A DNA stretch of 64,000 nt from Burhinus oedicnemus (taxonomy: Eukaryota > Chordata > Aves > Charadriiformes > Burhinidae). Below, in pieces: positions 41,933 to 55,781 of this stretch. The stretch is from the NCBI GenBank assembly GCA_008921705.1, contig VFFE01007669.1:4285246-4349245 (forward strand). Direction: 5' to 3'. A program made the translations under genes and the position numbers. Positions within the stretch are counted from its first letter, which is position 1, and every line of letters starts with the position of its first letter. The notes beneath the pieces are model-generated. The model searched no databases. It saw only the letters and a list, made by a program, of their open reading frames with translations, and was not told where the DNA came from.

Positions 41933-44900
41933 GTACAGGAAGAAAAAAAAAAAAAACTGATGTAATTCTTTTCATGCAACACCTTCTTCTGAAACAGCAA
42001 TCTGGAATCTTACGCAGCTTTAGTAGTTTACAAACTCCGTTTCTCTGCAACAAATAAACAATTTGAAAAAATTCAATTCTTCAACTACATTATAATTGCA
42101 GAAAAATATTTTTATAAAATTTAAATTTCATTTCATTATAATAAAATATTAAATATATGTTCATAGCTGGGGACTTGCATTTATTTTACAGGAAATAGAA
42201 TATGTCCAGATACTCTTCTTGAAAAAAATCTACATGTATGATTTGGCAGATTTTGTGCTGTATTACATATACAAAGCAGGGTCTAACCTGTTAAATCTAA
42301 TTTTTTATAGTGATATGAGAAAAAATAAACAACATTATTTTTGTTACTATTGTGTATGGTAGTAATGCTAGCAAGCTCCAACACATATTTACAGATGTGT
42401 ATGTAGGAGCAAAATGTACTTAAATCTGCTTTTAAAATCAGTAGAAGTACATGATATTTAAGCAATACCCTCATTAATCAGGAAAATTATTTTTCATTTC
42501 ACTATAGTTATAAAGTATTTTTTCTTGCTATTCATTACCCTAAAGGTGGCTGCAATTCAGGAGGGAGGAAAAAATCTATTATAGGTGCTTAATTCATTGT
42601 ATATCTCCACAGACAGTTACTGATCAACTGTTGTGATATATTTAGAACAGGCATTTAGAGTTCAAAATGAAGAAAAAAATTACAGATCCATTAGATTTTA
42701 TAATTTTCTGTTTATCATTTTTATGTTTACTGATAAGTCAAGCATTTTGTAGAATTTATTTTTCTGAGAGAAAGAAGCTTGTGGCTAGTACATAGAACAA
42801 TTCATCTTAAAAGGGATCATTTTCCCAGCTCTTGTCCTTGCTCTGGAATTGTGGGGGCAAGTGACTTAAGTCAATTCTTTTTCACCTTGATATCAAAGGA
42901 GGAAAAGTGGTCCTTTGCCATCAGTAGTTTTTGCCACTGGTTCCTAGGTTACAGACATATCTTTATTTTCTCTTAGTCTCAGTTTCTCAGTGTGTCAAAT
43001 TAACCATATTTATTTCAATAACAATATTTCTCACAGCTAAATCTATGTGAATTGATATTTGAAAGGAAGCTGTTTGAATGGAAGGCACCATATATAATTT
43101 TGAGTGTTACTAAAATCATACCTGCATGGCATAGATCATAACTTCTTTACTGACAAAGAAATCAACACCTGAATCTTGTCTGCATGATTTCTGAGCTTTT
43201 CCTCCTGCCACATTTCATAAGCTGACAGAGTGACCCTCACGACACAGGTTTAAAGTATGGGTGGCAAGTATTATCCAGAGTTTTACAGGAGTTCACTGAA
43301 AATCAGTCACAGATGTTCAAGTGACAGTTAAAAATTTCCCTTCCAACTCCTAGTTCCATGATCGACTCAGAAGAACATACTAGTTTTCTTAAACATCAAA
43401 TAATATTTAGAAGTAAGCATTTTAAATGACTGCAAATTCTGAATTTGTAAAGTTAAAAGATGGCCTCTATAGGGTGGAAATTTCTATGGGCCATTGTTTG
43501 AACTCCTGAAATGTACTAAAGCAAATTTCATATTTATTTCCATTGAGAAGGCAAATTACTTTTTATAGAAAAGGATCAAAAGCATCAGAGTGGATATGGT
43601 ATGTTAATAATAGGTGGGACAGTGAGGGTAGAAGAACTGATGGGACACTTACGGTTCAAGGAATTCAGCACTTTTCATTTATGCTGGAAAAAATGTAAAT
43701 GATGTCACCCTTGCCTCCTAGTGCAAAGTTATCAGACAGACATCACTAAGTGATATCTCTGACATTTAAATGACTGGAATGCTATTTCCTTCTATTTCTT
43801 TTCTTTTGGAAATCTTACAATACCTTATTGCAAATGGAACAAAAATTCACATATAATGTGTAAGAAACAGAGCTCTGTCTGTAGTCTCAGTGCTGGATTA
43901 TCGCCATTCTATCTCGAAGCTAATTGAAATCCAAGATGTTTGTATCAAAGCTGTAATGAGACACTGACAAATACCTTTCTGCCCCACTGGAAATGTAATC
44001 TTCCTATTGAACATTTTGTCCTGGTAAATTCCATCTGCAACAGGACTAGACATTTTGCATTTGAATCAAGAAGGTCACTACTTTGGATCAGATGATATGG
44101 TGTACACTCCACTTGCCTTTAGATGAAATTGATCCTTTACTGTGTTGAACATAAGACTGAATTTTTTACACCTAATTATCCTATTGTTACATCTAGATGA
44201 ATTTGGAATGCTAACACTACTGCCACTTTTTGATCTTGCACATATCAGTGTGACAGTTCTCTTAACAGCCAGTTATTACCTAGACGGTAATACACTTTAA
44301 ATATTCAGTTGCATTTCTTTTCTAAATAAAACAGAGTAAGATCACAGTGTTTCATTTATTGATAATGTATTCAATCATTTGATAGAACTGAATATTTGAT
44401 AACATTTTCCTGACTTTTGCAGCAGTAAAGCAATAGTTCTATGTATTACTCAAACTTGTTTGAATAAATTTATTTACTTCTAAATACCTAGAAAATAAAC
44501 TATGTATTCAACATTTTGATTGTTTTACTCATAAATAATCGCACTGACTTCAGTGAAGAGAGGCATCATAAACCTGAATGCCAGTTGCAGTGTGTTCGCT
44601 CATATTCAGTGTTAAAACTTTCATTACCTTTCTTTGCAATGTGCCTTGTTATTTTTTCATAATATAAGGTAAATTATACTGAGTGTATGTACAAAACCAG
44701 TGGTTTTTTCCTCTTTTGTTTTGACATGAATGTATGCTCTTAGCATTTTCACTTCACATCAAGTGTGTGGATTATTTGTGCAAAAAAAAAAAAAGAAGAG
44801 CTCTCTAGCTATGGAAGGGATAATGTGAAAGGCATAAATAGCAGCTAGTCTCTGCAGGTATGAACCTCCTCTTATTTAAATCAATGGAAATTTCACTGCC

Positions 44901-47788
44901 GACTGCACTGAATGCAGGATCAAGTCTTCAATTCTTTCTAAAAATCAATTAGATGCATTCTTAATAGGCTTTCATGCCTTTGAAAATCTGCCTCTAAATT
45001 GCTGTTGGAAACCAATCAATTAGATACTGGAGTTCATTTTATTAAAATAAATCCCACAATATTGTGTAAAATTAAAGAAAATGCTTTAATTTACTGGCTT
45101 TTTATTTATCCTAAAAGATTAAGCTATATCTGGGACTGTCAAATCACGTTTTATTTGCTGAAACAAGTAGGACTCAACAGAATGCTAATGTGACTCTGTG
45201 TATTGGAATTGTTTCTGCACTGTGATGAATAGTGCTGGTACTAGGAAGCTGAGAGATGAGAAATTGCTACATCAGGCATTGGACTGAAATACATTTTAAA
45301 TAGACTTTTTATATGGTACTGTAGCAATTGAAAATTCTGATTCAGTGTTTACTAAGGAAATGTTGGAAATGCTCTTAGAAGTTTTTTAACCAGTACTAAA
45401 TTTGTCAGTTCAGTAATAGTAGATAACCCAAAATATGATCATTAAGGAAGATTAAGCAATTTTTAATGTAAAAACTGTGGATCATTCTGATTTGGATTTA
45501 TTTTGAATCTTCCATTGTTCACAGGAGATTCAGTGATGGCTGAAGAGTACATGGCACAAGCTGGCAGGTGGTACAGCATAAGGTTTGCATAAAGCTAATT
45601 TTTTCATTTCTCATTTTTCATCTGCTGTCTTTCAGGCTCAATAATGTGTTTCCTTAAATTGCATTATTGTTAAATGTTATATTGACCATGAGGTCATATA
45701 ATGTCGTATTATATATCATGCTATACTGTGCTGTATTTACCTAAACAACAGCATATTCTTTTGAAATCTTAGCTAGTTATTTAGCTTTTATAGATTTAAA
45801 ATTATGTTAACATCTGTTTTATATAATTAAGATACATTTTAATTGAGATATTACAATGCAATATATTTATGATTATGTAAGTTATATTTATGTAATGTGG
45901 GTAATATATCACTACATACATATAGTATGTATATTAACATATGCATAATTAATATAATAAAGATTGAGGTTATTATTAGTTTTATTTAGTAAATTCCGAT
46001 AGTGAGTCAAGTCAAAAGATGCTCTAAATACCTTATAGCTTTAACAGAACTAGAGAGGAGACAAACTTCAGGAGGAATTTCAAAACAAAACATTTTTGAA
46101 AGTCGTGTTTGAGGAGTTATTGTATATTACTCATTTATAATTAGGAGGGGAAAAAAACCCAAAATTTGAATGGAAATAAGGATCTATTGTAATTTGTAAA
46201 TAGTTAATAAAAACAGCTGTATCTATATATGTTTGAAAGCCTGATCCTCGAAAACTACCGAATGCATTCTCTTCAAACTAAAAATGGTAAATATGTGACT
46301 GTTAGTCTGAGAATAAGTATGAGAAGTACTGGCCTAGAGGTAATTGTCTTGAAAAGTTATTTTAAGCTAATGAAAAGAAGGTAGTCTAATAAAAGTGCCA
46401 TTTCAACCATATAAGTGTAATCAAATCAGCTAATGCAGGAGTGCATTCTGGCAAGAATAAATAAACATTGCAAAGCCTGATATGGACAGTATGGAATACA
46501 GAAATGTATCCAAGTGAATAAACATCAAATGAAGGATTATCCCTAGTTGTGAAGAATCCATTCCAGCAAGAAATTGAACCATGGACTATTGCATCTGAAA
46601 TTTGTAAGGCTCCCTAGAGAGCTAAAAGGGAATTTGCAGAGTCTGTCATCAGTACACCAAAGATCTCTGCACTGTACTGTAGTGCACAAAAGTATATTTT
46701 CCCCAGATTTCCCTTTTTAAAGAACTTCTTTCAGAATACTAATCAGACCTTGGTGTTCTGAGTTTTTAAAAGTACAGCTAGGTTCTCTTTGCTGTTGCTT
46801 TGCATTTGAGTGCAAGAAAAAAAGTTCTGTTTTTCTAAATGTTCTAAAATATGAACAAAAATATTGTGGTATTCTGAAATGGCTTGAAAGGTAAACTGAA
46901 GGTTCTAAGATGCTACCAAATGTGCAAGCTTGCAATAGTAACAGTAACAACATGAAAAGAGACAGGGTGAGCATTTAAGGAGAAATACTTCATTCCATAT
47001 TTAGCTTGAAGTGGAAAGAGACTGTCCAAAGCAAATAACAGAAAGACAACCAGACCTGTGAAACTAGATGTCAAGAGACTGGGGAAGTGTGGAGGAAGGA
47101 ATTTCTGGGGTCACAGAATAAAGGTGTCAGGTATAAATCAAAACTGATTTTGTATGGAAGGACCTGCCAAAATGATGGTGCTAGAATATATTGATGCAGG
47201 AATGTCCTACATATATTGCATATGACTCAACTTCCAGAACACCATGCTAGACCACTCCAGAGCAAAGAAATTATCCATGGATAGGGTTAAAGAGAGAAAA
47301 GATTTTTATATACCTTTATTAATATGGTATAGAAAATAGAAAGAACTGTTGAATAAGATAATGACAAATTGGATACTCTTAACAAGATTATTAACTATGT
47401 GAGTCAGAGACGATGTTAATAACATATGTATAATGCCTGGCACAAAAAAAAGCTTTTGTACTTGAAGCCTTGAGCGTAGTAATTTAAAATGTATGTGTTT
47501 TAACAGTTGTCAAAGAGATAGGAGATAAAGTAAGTGAGGATAAAATAATGAAATTATTAATTCTTGCAAAGTGACACTGAGTTTTGGTGACCAAGGGATA
47601 TTACTTTGGGGGTTAATTTTGTAGCTAAAATAAACACCAAGAACTCTAAAGACTTCAACAGTTAATTATGGATGTTCAGCAATTCTAAAAAAAAGTCCTA
47701 ACACATCTCAAGTAGACACACATAAATGGACACATACAAAGTCAACAGTCCCCCCTTGAAAACTGTGGTCAAACAGCACAACTGTCTT
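41933..47788. other. Intergenic sequence with an AT-rich patch
   Basis: No gene is supported. The stretch 45640-45965 is especially AT-rich, with many short TA palindromes. The rest is ordinary unique sequence as far as I can read. Confidence 0.6.
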
Positions 47789-47902
47789 TTACCTGGATAC
47801 CTGTTTTGTTTGGAAAAGGATCATGTTATGAGATTCTGTCTCTGGTTACTTGGATACCTGTTTTGTTTGGAAAAGCATCATGTTATGAGATTCTGTCTCT
47901 GG
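47789..47902. repeat. 57-bp tandem duplication, two copies
   Basis: Copy 1 is 47789-47845 and copy 2 is 47846-47902. They differ at only two positions by eye. The unit is a multiple of three, so an incidental + strand frame contains two 19-residue repeats, but no gene is supported. Confidence 0.92.
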
Positions 47903-50900
47903 ACTGGAGAGGTAATGTGCTCTGTAGAATCAATATTACAAAAGACTACAATTTTACTGGATTCTTTTAACTTTGTGTTTTGTATTTCTTCTGCCACAAG
48001 TTCAGTTGGCAGGCTCACTATACTGTGTTACATGATCATGTGATCAGGAAACATGTGATACACATTTTTTTTAATTTTAGAAACACAGTGTTGCAGTTCT
48101 CTCTTAAACACTGTTCCCTGATTGACTTTGCCAATGTAAAAAGTGCCGTTTTATCTAAGTCATCCTTTCCTTATTTGTAGTCCTTGTTTGCACTAAAAAG
48201 TATTTTAACTAAATAAACTTCTAATTAAAACTTAATTAAATTTTAATTGAACAAGTGCAGATCCATTTTACAGAATCCCCCAAGTTACTTTAAGACATGT
48301 CATTTTAACTTATGATGTGGTTTACGTAAATATTTCTTTCATTGAATCTTCTAGCTAAAGTAGATCTCACTGTGAACACCCATTCTCACCCATATTCCTC
48401 TTAATTGGGCTGGTTGTTTGTGTGGTCATGTGAAGAACTGGATCAGTGTTCTAATACAGTTCACCACATAACCCTGCTGACACATTACGATGATGAAGGA
48501 GGAAGTTATGAGTCGGAAATAAGAGGCAGGAGGTCATGGAAGTTCTGTCTGTGTGCTTATTCTTATTTTATCCTTACTGTAAGGTAGAATACGTTAGTTT
48601 CATCAACTTTCACCAATGTTTCATTGAGTAAACTCATAGAGAACATGAATGCACACAATTAGGATTATTCTGTTAATTCTGCAAGCCTTTGTAACTTGGG
48701 GTTTTTTTTTCAGTCTTGGGTCCAGCTGCATAAAAATAGTGGATTAGGGCTTATCATACACAAAACTGTTCTGAAGAATCAAGATGTTTTAGCAGAATAT
48801 CCCAGCAACCAGAACTGTGCAGTAGAGTCCAGTTAAGATACGGTTAAATATTTTTGCCAACCTTTAATGAAAAACACTGTTGTAAGACTTATAACAGCTA
48901 AGAAACAAACATATATTTAAGTCAATGAAAACTGATTAGATAGATAAACTCTCTGACATCAAATTCAATGTGATTTGATTATGTATCCAGAAAGGAAGCT
49001 TCATGTTTATGAAAGCTAGATTTCCAGTAACATAGTAATGAATTGCAGCATATCTTTGCCAGTGCTTTTTGACCCAGTGAAACATAAAAGATTTTTCATT
49101 TTGTTTATTCTGTAACAAATGGCTGTGTGTGTGTGATAACACTGTAGCAAACAACATTGACTTGTGGAATGTTAATGAAAAATCTCATCCAGAAAGTGTG
49201 TTTATTTAAAGTAAAGCAGAAGTATTCATAAGTTCATCTTTGTGGTGATATACAGACACTTTTAATGTAGAAATGTAGGCCTAATCCCCTTAGAGCTTCA
49301 GTCATAGAACTCAGTTGAAGTCAATACTGCGGCCCTTATCTACTGTACTCAGTGAAAAGCTTTCTTCTTATGTTTGTATTACTGACATAAATATGGGCCC
49401 TAGTCAGGAACAAGGACTTTTCTGTATGATGGGCTATACAAATAAAAAGAAAAAAGATGCTTCTTCACTAACGGGTCTGATAATCCAAGTATAAAATAGG
49501 TTGGACAGAGGTAGACACTTTAGTATTAAAAAAAAGAAGAGAATATTGGCTAGTATGGTAGGTAGTGATTTCAGTGTATCAGTGACTGAAGCACTGTCAA
49601 GGTTTGGTAAGCATCATGGAACAAGACAGTTTTAAGGAAAGAGCTTCGGAGAGCTGGCAAAACTGGATCCCAACAGCTTGGATAACTGCTTAGGCAACTG
49701 ATGATAAGTCTATTGGTAAGCAACGCTTAAATCATAGCAAATGTTTGTATGTTCTGGCTGGCTTTTTTATTTTTACTACAAATAGAATACAAGGATGAGT
49801 CCTCTCAAGCTGGCAGAAGCTAACCCATGCTTAAATATACACTAAAAACACCTGAAGGGCAGTTGTGCAGAGTAGCGCTTGGGTATATGGCTTTTAGCAT
49901 ATCTCATTATGCAGTAATTTTCCAGTGTAGATACATCTTTGAATAAGCATTAGTTGGATTTTATTATACTTTTGAGGCCTCAAAAATTAATTACTGCCTT
50001 CCATTTAGAAGAACTGTCAGTTCCATTAGTACAAAGAAAATGATGGCACGTAAAGATGCCCTGCTAGTTGATTCATATGAAAAAAAATGTGTTTAACGTT
50101 CAGTTTCTAAGTCAAGTTTGAGGTGAATAGTTGGGAAGAAAATCTTATTATGTAAACAACAGACATACTAGATTTATAAGTCTTTGAAATACAGACAATA
50201 TTTGTAGAACCCCTCTATGCCTCTGTTTCGGAGGAAAAATGCAGCTGCACTTCAATGTATCAAAAACCTGTTTCACAGTAAATGCACGCTGAAATCCAAC
50301 TTATATAATTTATCTTATAACTTTGGTAGTAAACAAAAAAAAAGGAAAAAAAAGTTGTCTTTGGACCAACGATCTTCAGATGTTCTTCTCAATACAATTG
50401 AGAAAAAGAAGCAGAAAAACCCCCAAACGTACCTTCAGGGAGAATGCCCTTAATTTTTTTGTTAACTAACACTTCATAACAGCTCTAATAGTTATATTCT
50501 GTGGCTGCAATTTAACTGAATATAAACATTCAAGCTTCTGATAGTCCATTGCTTACACAATGCTGCAGTTGTATAGAATTACTTACAATGTCAGCAAGAA
50601 CTGTGGACTAGGGGAAGAGTGAACAGTGGCATCTCCAAGTCAGTTTCTTAAGGTTGTGTGGTTGTAAAGACAGTAGTGGAGCATGGCATTCTGAACTGGG
50701 ACCCTTCTTTAGTAATTTCACCTGAAAGTCTAAGAAGACAGTTGGCTAGAACACTGCTTGAACTCTTGTCTCCGCAGAAGTTGGTGGAAAAACAACTGTA
50801 GCAAAGTGTGGATTGTACAGTATATATACTGCAGTGCATGCGTGTATGTATATATCTGCATACACTCACAAACACACACATACATACTCAGTAGTCAAGG

Positions 50901-52074
50901 CATTCATTTTTCAGAAAAACCTTCAGTCTGCGGAATTATGCCATTTCTAAGCTATTTATGTAGTATCTATCCGTCAGGAAGATATGCATTAAAGAAAAAG
51001 CTTTGTGCTTCCAGGAAGAGGAATAGAACTCTCTAATCATGAAAGCCAGCTACCTGTACATTTCTACAGTTGCTTATGCAGTTGGAGGTGATTTATTAGG
51101 CCATTATTAGATGTGTAATTTAATAGTCCAAAATAGACAATTTGACATTTGAGAAAAATAATAGGTTTAGCATGTTCTCTGTTTATGGATAACTTTTTAA
51201 AGGTGTTAAAGTTAATCCATAAATTTTGGATCATGACAAACTGTAGGCTCAAATGCTAGCTTTTAGATATCTTAAATTACCTACTACCTGGGGCAAAACC
51301 TGTCTTTTTAGGTACACCTGCATGATGTGCAGCCTATTACAAGATTTTTAGTTACACAGTATCAGAAGGTGTTTTGAAAGATTTGGACTTCAGAATGTGT
51401 ATCTCCTACAAAGTAGCTAACACCAGCTGGCCATATGCATGCATGTTTGTGTGTGTATGTACCTGCATCACTGTGTGTTAATTCTTTCATTCTAAAAGAT
51501 GTCTGAACTCAAAGTATATAGGCAGAGTTCCTTTCTTTAGCTACTCTTCATAGGAATGAGTTAAAAAAACTCAGGTATGCAGATATTGCGTACAATGCAA
51601 AGCCATCCAATTTTCCTTTTCAAATAATTGTATTACTGCAGCATCCGTAGATCAACAAAAAGTGGAAAAATTCTACTACCAAAAAACTTATATGAGCCAA
51701 AGGAAGTATTTTGCTATAAAGGGCTGCGGAAGCTAGTTATGCATTAAAAACAAAACCAAACAAAAAACAACAGAAAACCCCCAAACAAAAAAAAACAACC
51801 AAAAACCTAGATACATAGTAAGATGTGTAAAAGGAAAAAAAAGTGTAATGTTTCCCTACAGTCAAGGAACTATTGGAATATATGACTTCACTTAACATTT
51901 GTTCTTTTTCTTTCTTCATACTTTGTATTGATAGTTTGATTACTTGTGAAGTACAGTCATGTTTAAGGAGCTTATATCCATAAACTCTGAAGTAACTCAA
52001 TTTCTTTAAGTTAATATTTGGAGTGTGTAACTAAGGTCAACTTTAATTTCTTGTGTATTAGAGATATGAGACAG
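47903..52074. other. Intergenic sequence, nothing identified
   Basis: Unique AT-rich DNA. There is an A/C-only low-complexity run at 51747-51806. No supported gene or transposon was seen. Confidence 0.6.
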
Positions 52075-52852
52075 CTTCAAATGCAGAGGAAGTAAAGTGG
52101 TCCTACACTTGGGTCACAACAACTCCATGCAACGCTACAGGCTTGGGGAAGAGTGGCTAGAAAGCTCCCTGGTGGAAAAGGATCTGGAGGTGTTCGTCGA
52201 CAGCCAACTGAATATGAGCTGGCAGTCTACACAGGTGTCCAAGAAGGCCAGTAGCATCCTGGCTTGTATCAGAAATAGTGTGGCCAGCTGGGTTAGGGAA
52301 GTGACTGTCCCCCTGTACTTGGCACTGGTGAGGCCCCACCTCGAATACTGTGTCCAGTTTTGGGGCCCTCACTGCAAGAAAGACATTGAGATTCTGGAGC
52401 ATGTCCAGAGAAGGGCAAAAAGCTGGTGGGGGGGTCTAGAGAACAAGTCTTATGAGGAGGGGCTGAGGGAACTGGGGTTGTTTAGCCTTGAGAAAAGGAG
52501 GCTCAGGGGAGACCTTATCGCTCTCTACAACTACCTGAAGGGAGGTTGTAGTGAGGTGGGGGTCAGTCTCTTTTCCCAAGTAACAGGCGATAAGACAAGA
52601 GGAAACAGGAAACAGCCAAAAGTTATGCCGGGGGAGGTTTAGATTGAACATTAGGAAAAATTTCTTCAGCGGAAGAGTTATGAAGTGCTGGAACAGGCTG
52701 CCCCAGGAAGTGGTTGAGTCACCATCCCTGGAGGTATTTAAAAGACGTGTAGACGTGGGGGACATGCTTTAGTGGTGGACTTGGCAGTGCTAGGTTTGTG
52801 GTTGGACTCGATCTTAAAGGCCTTTTCCAACCTAAATGATTCTATGATTCTA
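52075..52852 (+). mobile_element. CR1 LINE, 5'-truncated, 3' end intact
   Basis: Sense orientation, ending in the CR1 tail GATTCTATGATTCTA. The left edge is approximate and marks 5' truncation, as is usual for CR1. It retains the end of the reverse-transcriptase ORF: an 181-codon frame, then the same protein continuing in another frame from about 52620. Confidence 0.93.
52097..52642 (+). pseudogene. CR1 ORF2 C-terminal fragment, frameshifted
   Basis: This open frame carries motifs of the C-terminal part of CR1 ORF2, the reverse-transcriptase polyprotein: [53 protein letters not shown] and [15 protein letters not shown]. Near 52620 the CR1 reading continues in a different frame (RNFFSG-like, then [14 protein letters not shown] codons), so the copy is broken by a frameshift and later stops. 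It lacks the catalytic domains and cannot mobilise itself. Confidence 0.88.
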
Positions 52853-55472
52853 GAGTCCATCTGGCTTCCAAATAAGAAGCTACATTTTATTGAATTGCAT
52901 CAAGTTATAGTTTTATAGATACCCTAGAATTTGGTAGGTTAGTGAGCATCAGAAATTGTCACCCTAGGGCATCGTCTAGAAAACTTGGTGCCTGGATTTT
53001 ATATTACAGGATGAGTTTATTGTAATATGTTGGTAGAGTTTTTGTAATTGGAGTTTCATTAGAACTCCACTTGAAGAAGAATCTTAATACTTGGAAATCT
53101 CAGTCTAAAAAGTAGTACCTGCCTTGCTCTCTGTATGTTTCCTCTAATGTTCTATAATACATTTAATTGCACTGTAAGACTTTCCTACAACTATTGATCA
53201 TTGGTTTGCTTTGGAATTGTAAAGTGATCATGGCACTCCAAAACAGTATTTATCTCAGAGAGTAGCAGTCTCTGGAATGGAGAACAACCGTAAAAGTTGC
53301 CTACCTATTTACTTTTCTTCACTTCATTGTCCTTCCATGTCATTCTGAATTACTGGGAGACCACCTGCCTATATACGGGTAGGGTTGCATATGGCATGGG
53401 TACCTCAGCTGTGAGTCTTTTTCATTGCAAAACTTTTTGCTAAAAATCCATTAAGTCACAATGAGCAGATAAGCTTGTTTTGTGAGAATATCCATGCTTG
53501 TACCTTTGAGTCGAGGAGCATGAAAAATTAATAACATACTCCAGGTATCTCTGACGTGAGTATTTGGTGGTGCAGGAATCTGTGTGTTCCAAATACAGAA
53601 GAAAGTATACCCAAATCAAATATGTCAGGAAATATATATGGAACCACAGACTGCAGTGGTTTACCTCTGCTACCCATTTCGTGTGTCTACCAGAAACCGG
53701 ACTAGCTCCTCAGTCCAGGTCTGAATACTCAGTTGAACCTGGCAATGGATGAAGCTAGACCTGTTGGTAGACCACTGCTACAGCCAGGCATAGAAAGAGG
53801 AAGATGTGACAGAGTCTAGCAATGAAGAGCCATTTGCTGTGTTGTTAAATGAAACTATGTCAAAACAGTCTCTTGCCAGAGATAAAATAGGTTGGTCATA
53901 CAAAGCAAAACTGACTGCCCTAAAACTAATGTGGAATGATCTGCTTAACCAGTGACATTTACATAATTAATTGATATAGCATCATTTGACATCTCTAAAT
54001 TTACAATTGTGTAGAGGATTGATACAGATGACAGTTGTAGTGGAAGGCAGCATTATATACTGCAATAAACTCATGTTTACCTTCCAGGTATTTTTTACCC
54101 AGTATGAAACAACATGCAGTAATATTCTTGAAAATATCCTTTCAGTATTTACCTATTTATATTTTATTATTAAGTATAGGAGCAATGTGCTTGTTGTTTT
54201 GCAAAAAATAGCTCAATAGGACTCAGTTCATAAAGCAGCAGTGGTCTGGAAAGTTGGGCACCTGCCAGCAAGACTTCTGTTTTTCTGCTTGAAATCCAGT
54301 TTGCACATACATTTAAGAGTTTGGACATTTTTTTCGTACTTTATAGGAAAGCACTATGTTTCTAGCTAGTTTCCACAGATGCGGTGTATATATAGTTACA
54401 TATACTATTTCCTTTTCATTGGCACTTACGCCTTTCCTTTCAGAAAGGCTGTCTTGGTTATATTGCTAACTGTAATCATGGGTGGCTGGTTGCTTTTAAA
54501 AAATCTCATTGTACAGGTTTCTGTGTTGGGTGGAAATAGGATGTGGTGTTTTGTCTTTCTGATCAATCTGATGAATTGTCTTTCATCTTCATAATGTCAC
54601 CTCCCTGACTTGTGCTGCAAGTGTGGAGAAGAAGTGAGGCAAAGAAGTGCTGTCAGCTGCTGGTATTTTTGTCCCAGTCCTGCACTGAACCATATGAATG
54701 AATGAAATGGCCAAAAGAACCACTGGAAAGAAAGTGACCTGTTACCCTGCTGCGAAAGTCATTTTTATTCCAAATCTTTATGAAACTAAAGAAGACTTTA
54801 TTTTTCAGATGAAATTGTGAAAATTTATGTGAGCACATATATCTCAAAGAACTCCTAAAGCCACCTTTGTCATATATAGGACAGTTTTATATTGTATTTT
54901 GCAGGAATGTGGACTTGCTCTGCCTCTGCACTGAGCCTGCTGGACTCTATTGGAACATAATGAATATGGTGACTGTTTGAGCTAGCAGTGACAAGCCCAA
55001 GCTTGAGCTATTGAAGATTTTAGCTTGGTTAGAGCCCTGTGTAAGGGTGTAAAGTGATCCTCCTCTGTGTAGTCAGTTTTGTGAGGTGGGTTCTTTCATT
55101 TTGGACAGAAGAATGGACATTTTGTTCCTTACAGTCTACCTTTTTGATATGCAGACTCCCCATTTAGCTTCATAGAAAAGATAATGAGTTCCCTTGGTCA
55201 TAACTATAAATATCTATATAGAAGGAAGACAGTGGATATAGAGGTTCCTTTAGTTACCAGATAAAAGCGTAAAATCCAAAGATCAAAAGTTGAAGGTAGA
55301 TAAATTTAAAATACTAATTATATACTTCAAAAAGTTTTGATTAATTACAATTTGGAACAATGTGTCTAGAGTAGGAGGAGTATTCTATCATCTAAATTCT
55401 TTAATTGCCATTTTTTTCTGTATGCCTGAGAGACAATTTCTGAATGGATATGGGAATTATTGATTACAGGCC
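52853..55472. other. Intergenic sequence between two CR1 copies
   Basis: No gene, RNA or repeat that I can name. Confidence 0.6.
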
Positions 55473-55781
55473 TACAGCCTGGAGAGGGACTTTTTACAAG
55501 GGCATGTAGTGATAGGATGAGGGGTAAAGGCTTCAAACTGGAAGAGGGGAGATTTAGATTAGATCTCAGGAAGAAATTTTTCAATATGAGGGTAGTGAGG
55601 CACTGGAACAGGTTGCCCAAGGAAGCTGTGGAGGCATCATCCCTGGAAGTGTTCAAGGCCAGGTTGGATGAGGCTTTGAGTAATCTGGTCTAGTAGGAGG
55701 TCCTTGCCCTATGGCAAGGGGGTTGGATCTAGATAATCTTTAAGGTCCATTCCAACCCAAACCATTCTATGATTCTATGAT
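55473..55781 (+). mobile_element. CR1 LINE 3' end, about 310 bp
   Basis: It starts near the GGAGAGGGACTTTTTACAAG segment and ends ACCATTCTATGATTCTATGAT. The frame at 55460-55693 has the CR1 C-terminal words [36 protein letters not shown] and KARLDEAL. It has the same orientation as the copy 3 kb upstream but a clearly different sequence, so it is a separate insertion, probably of another CR1 subfamily. Confidence 0.92.
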
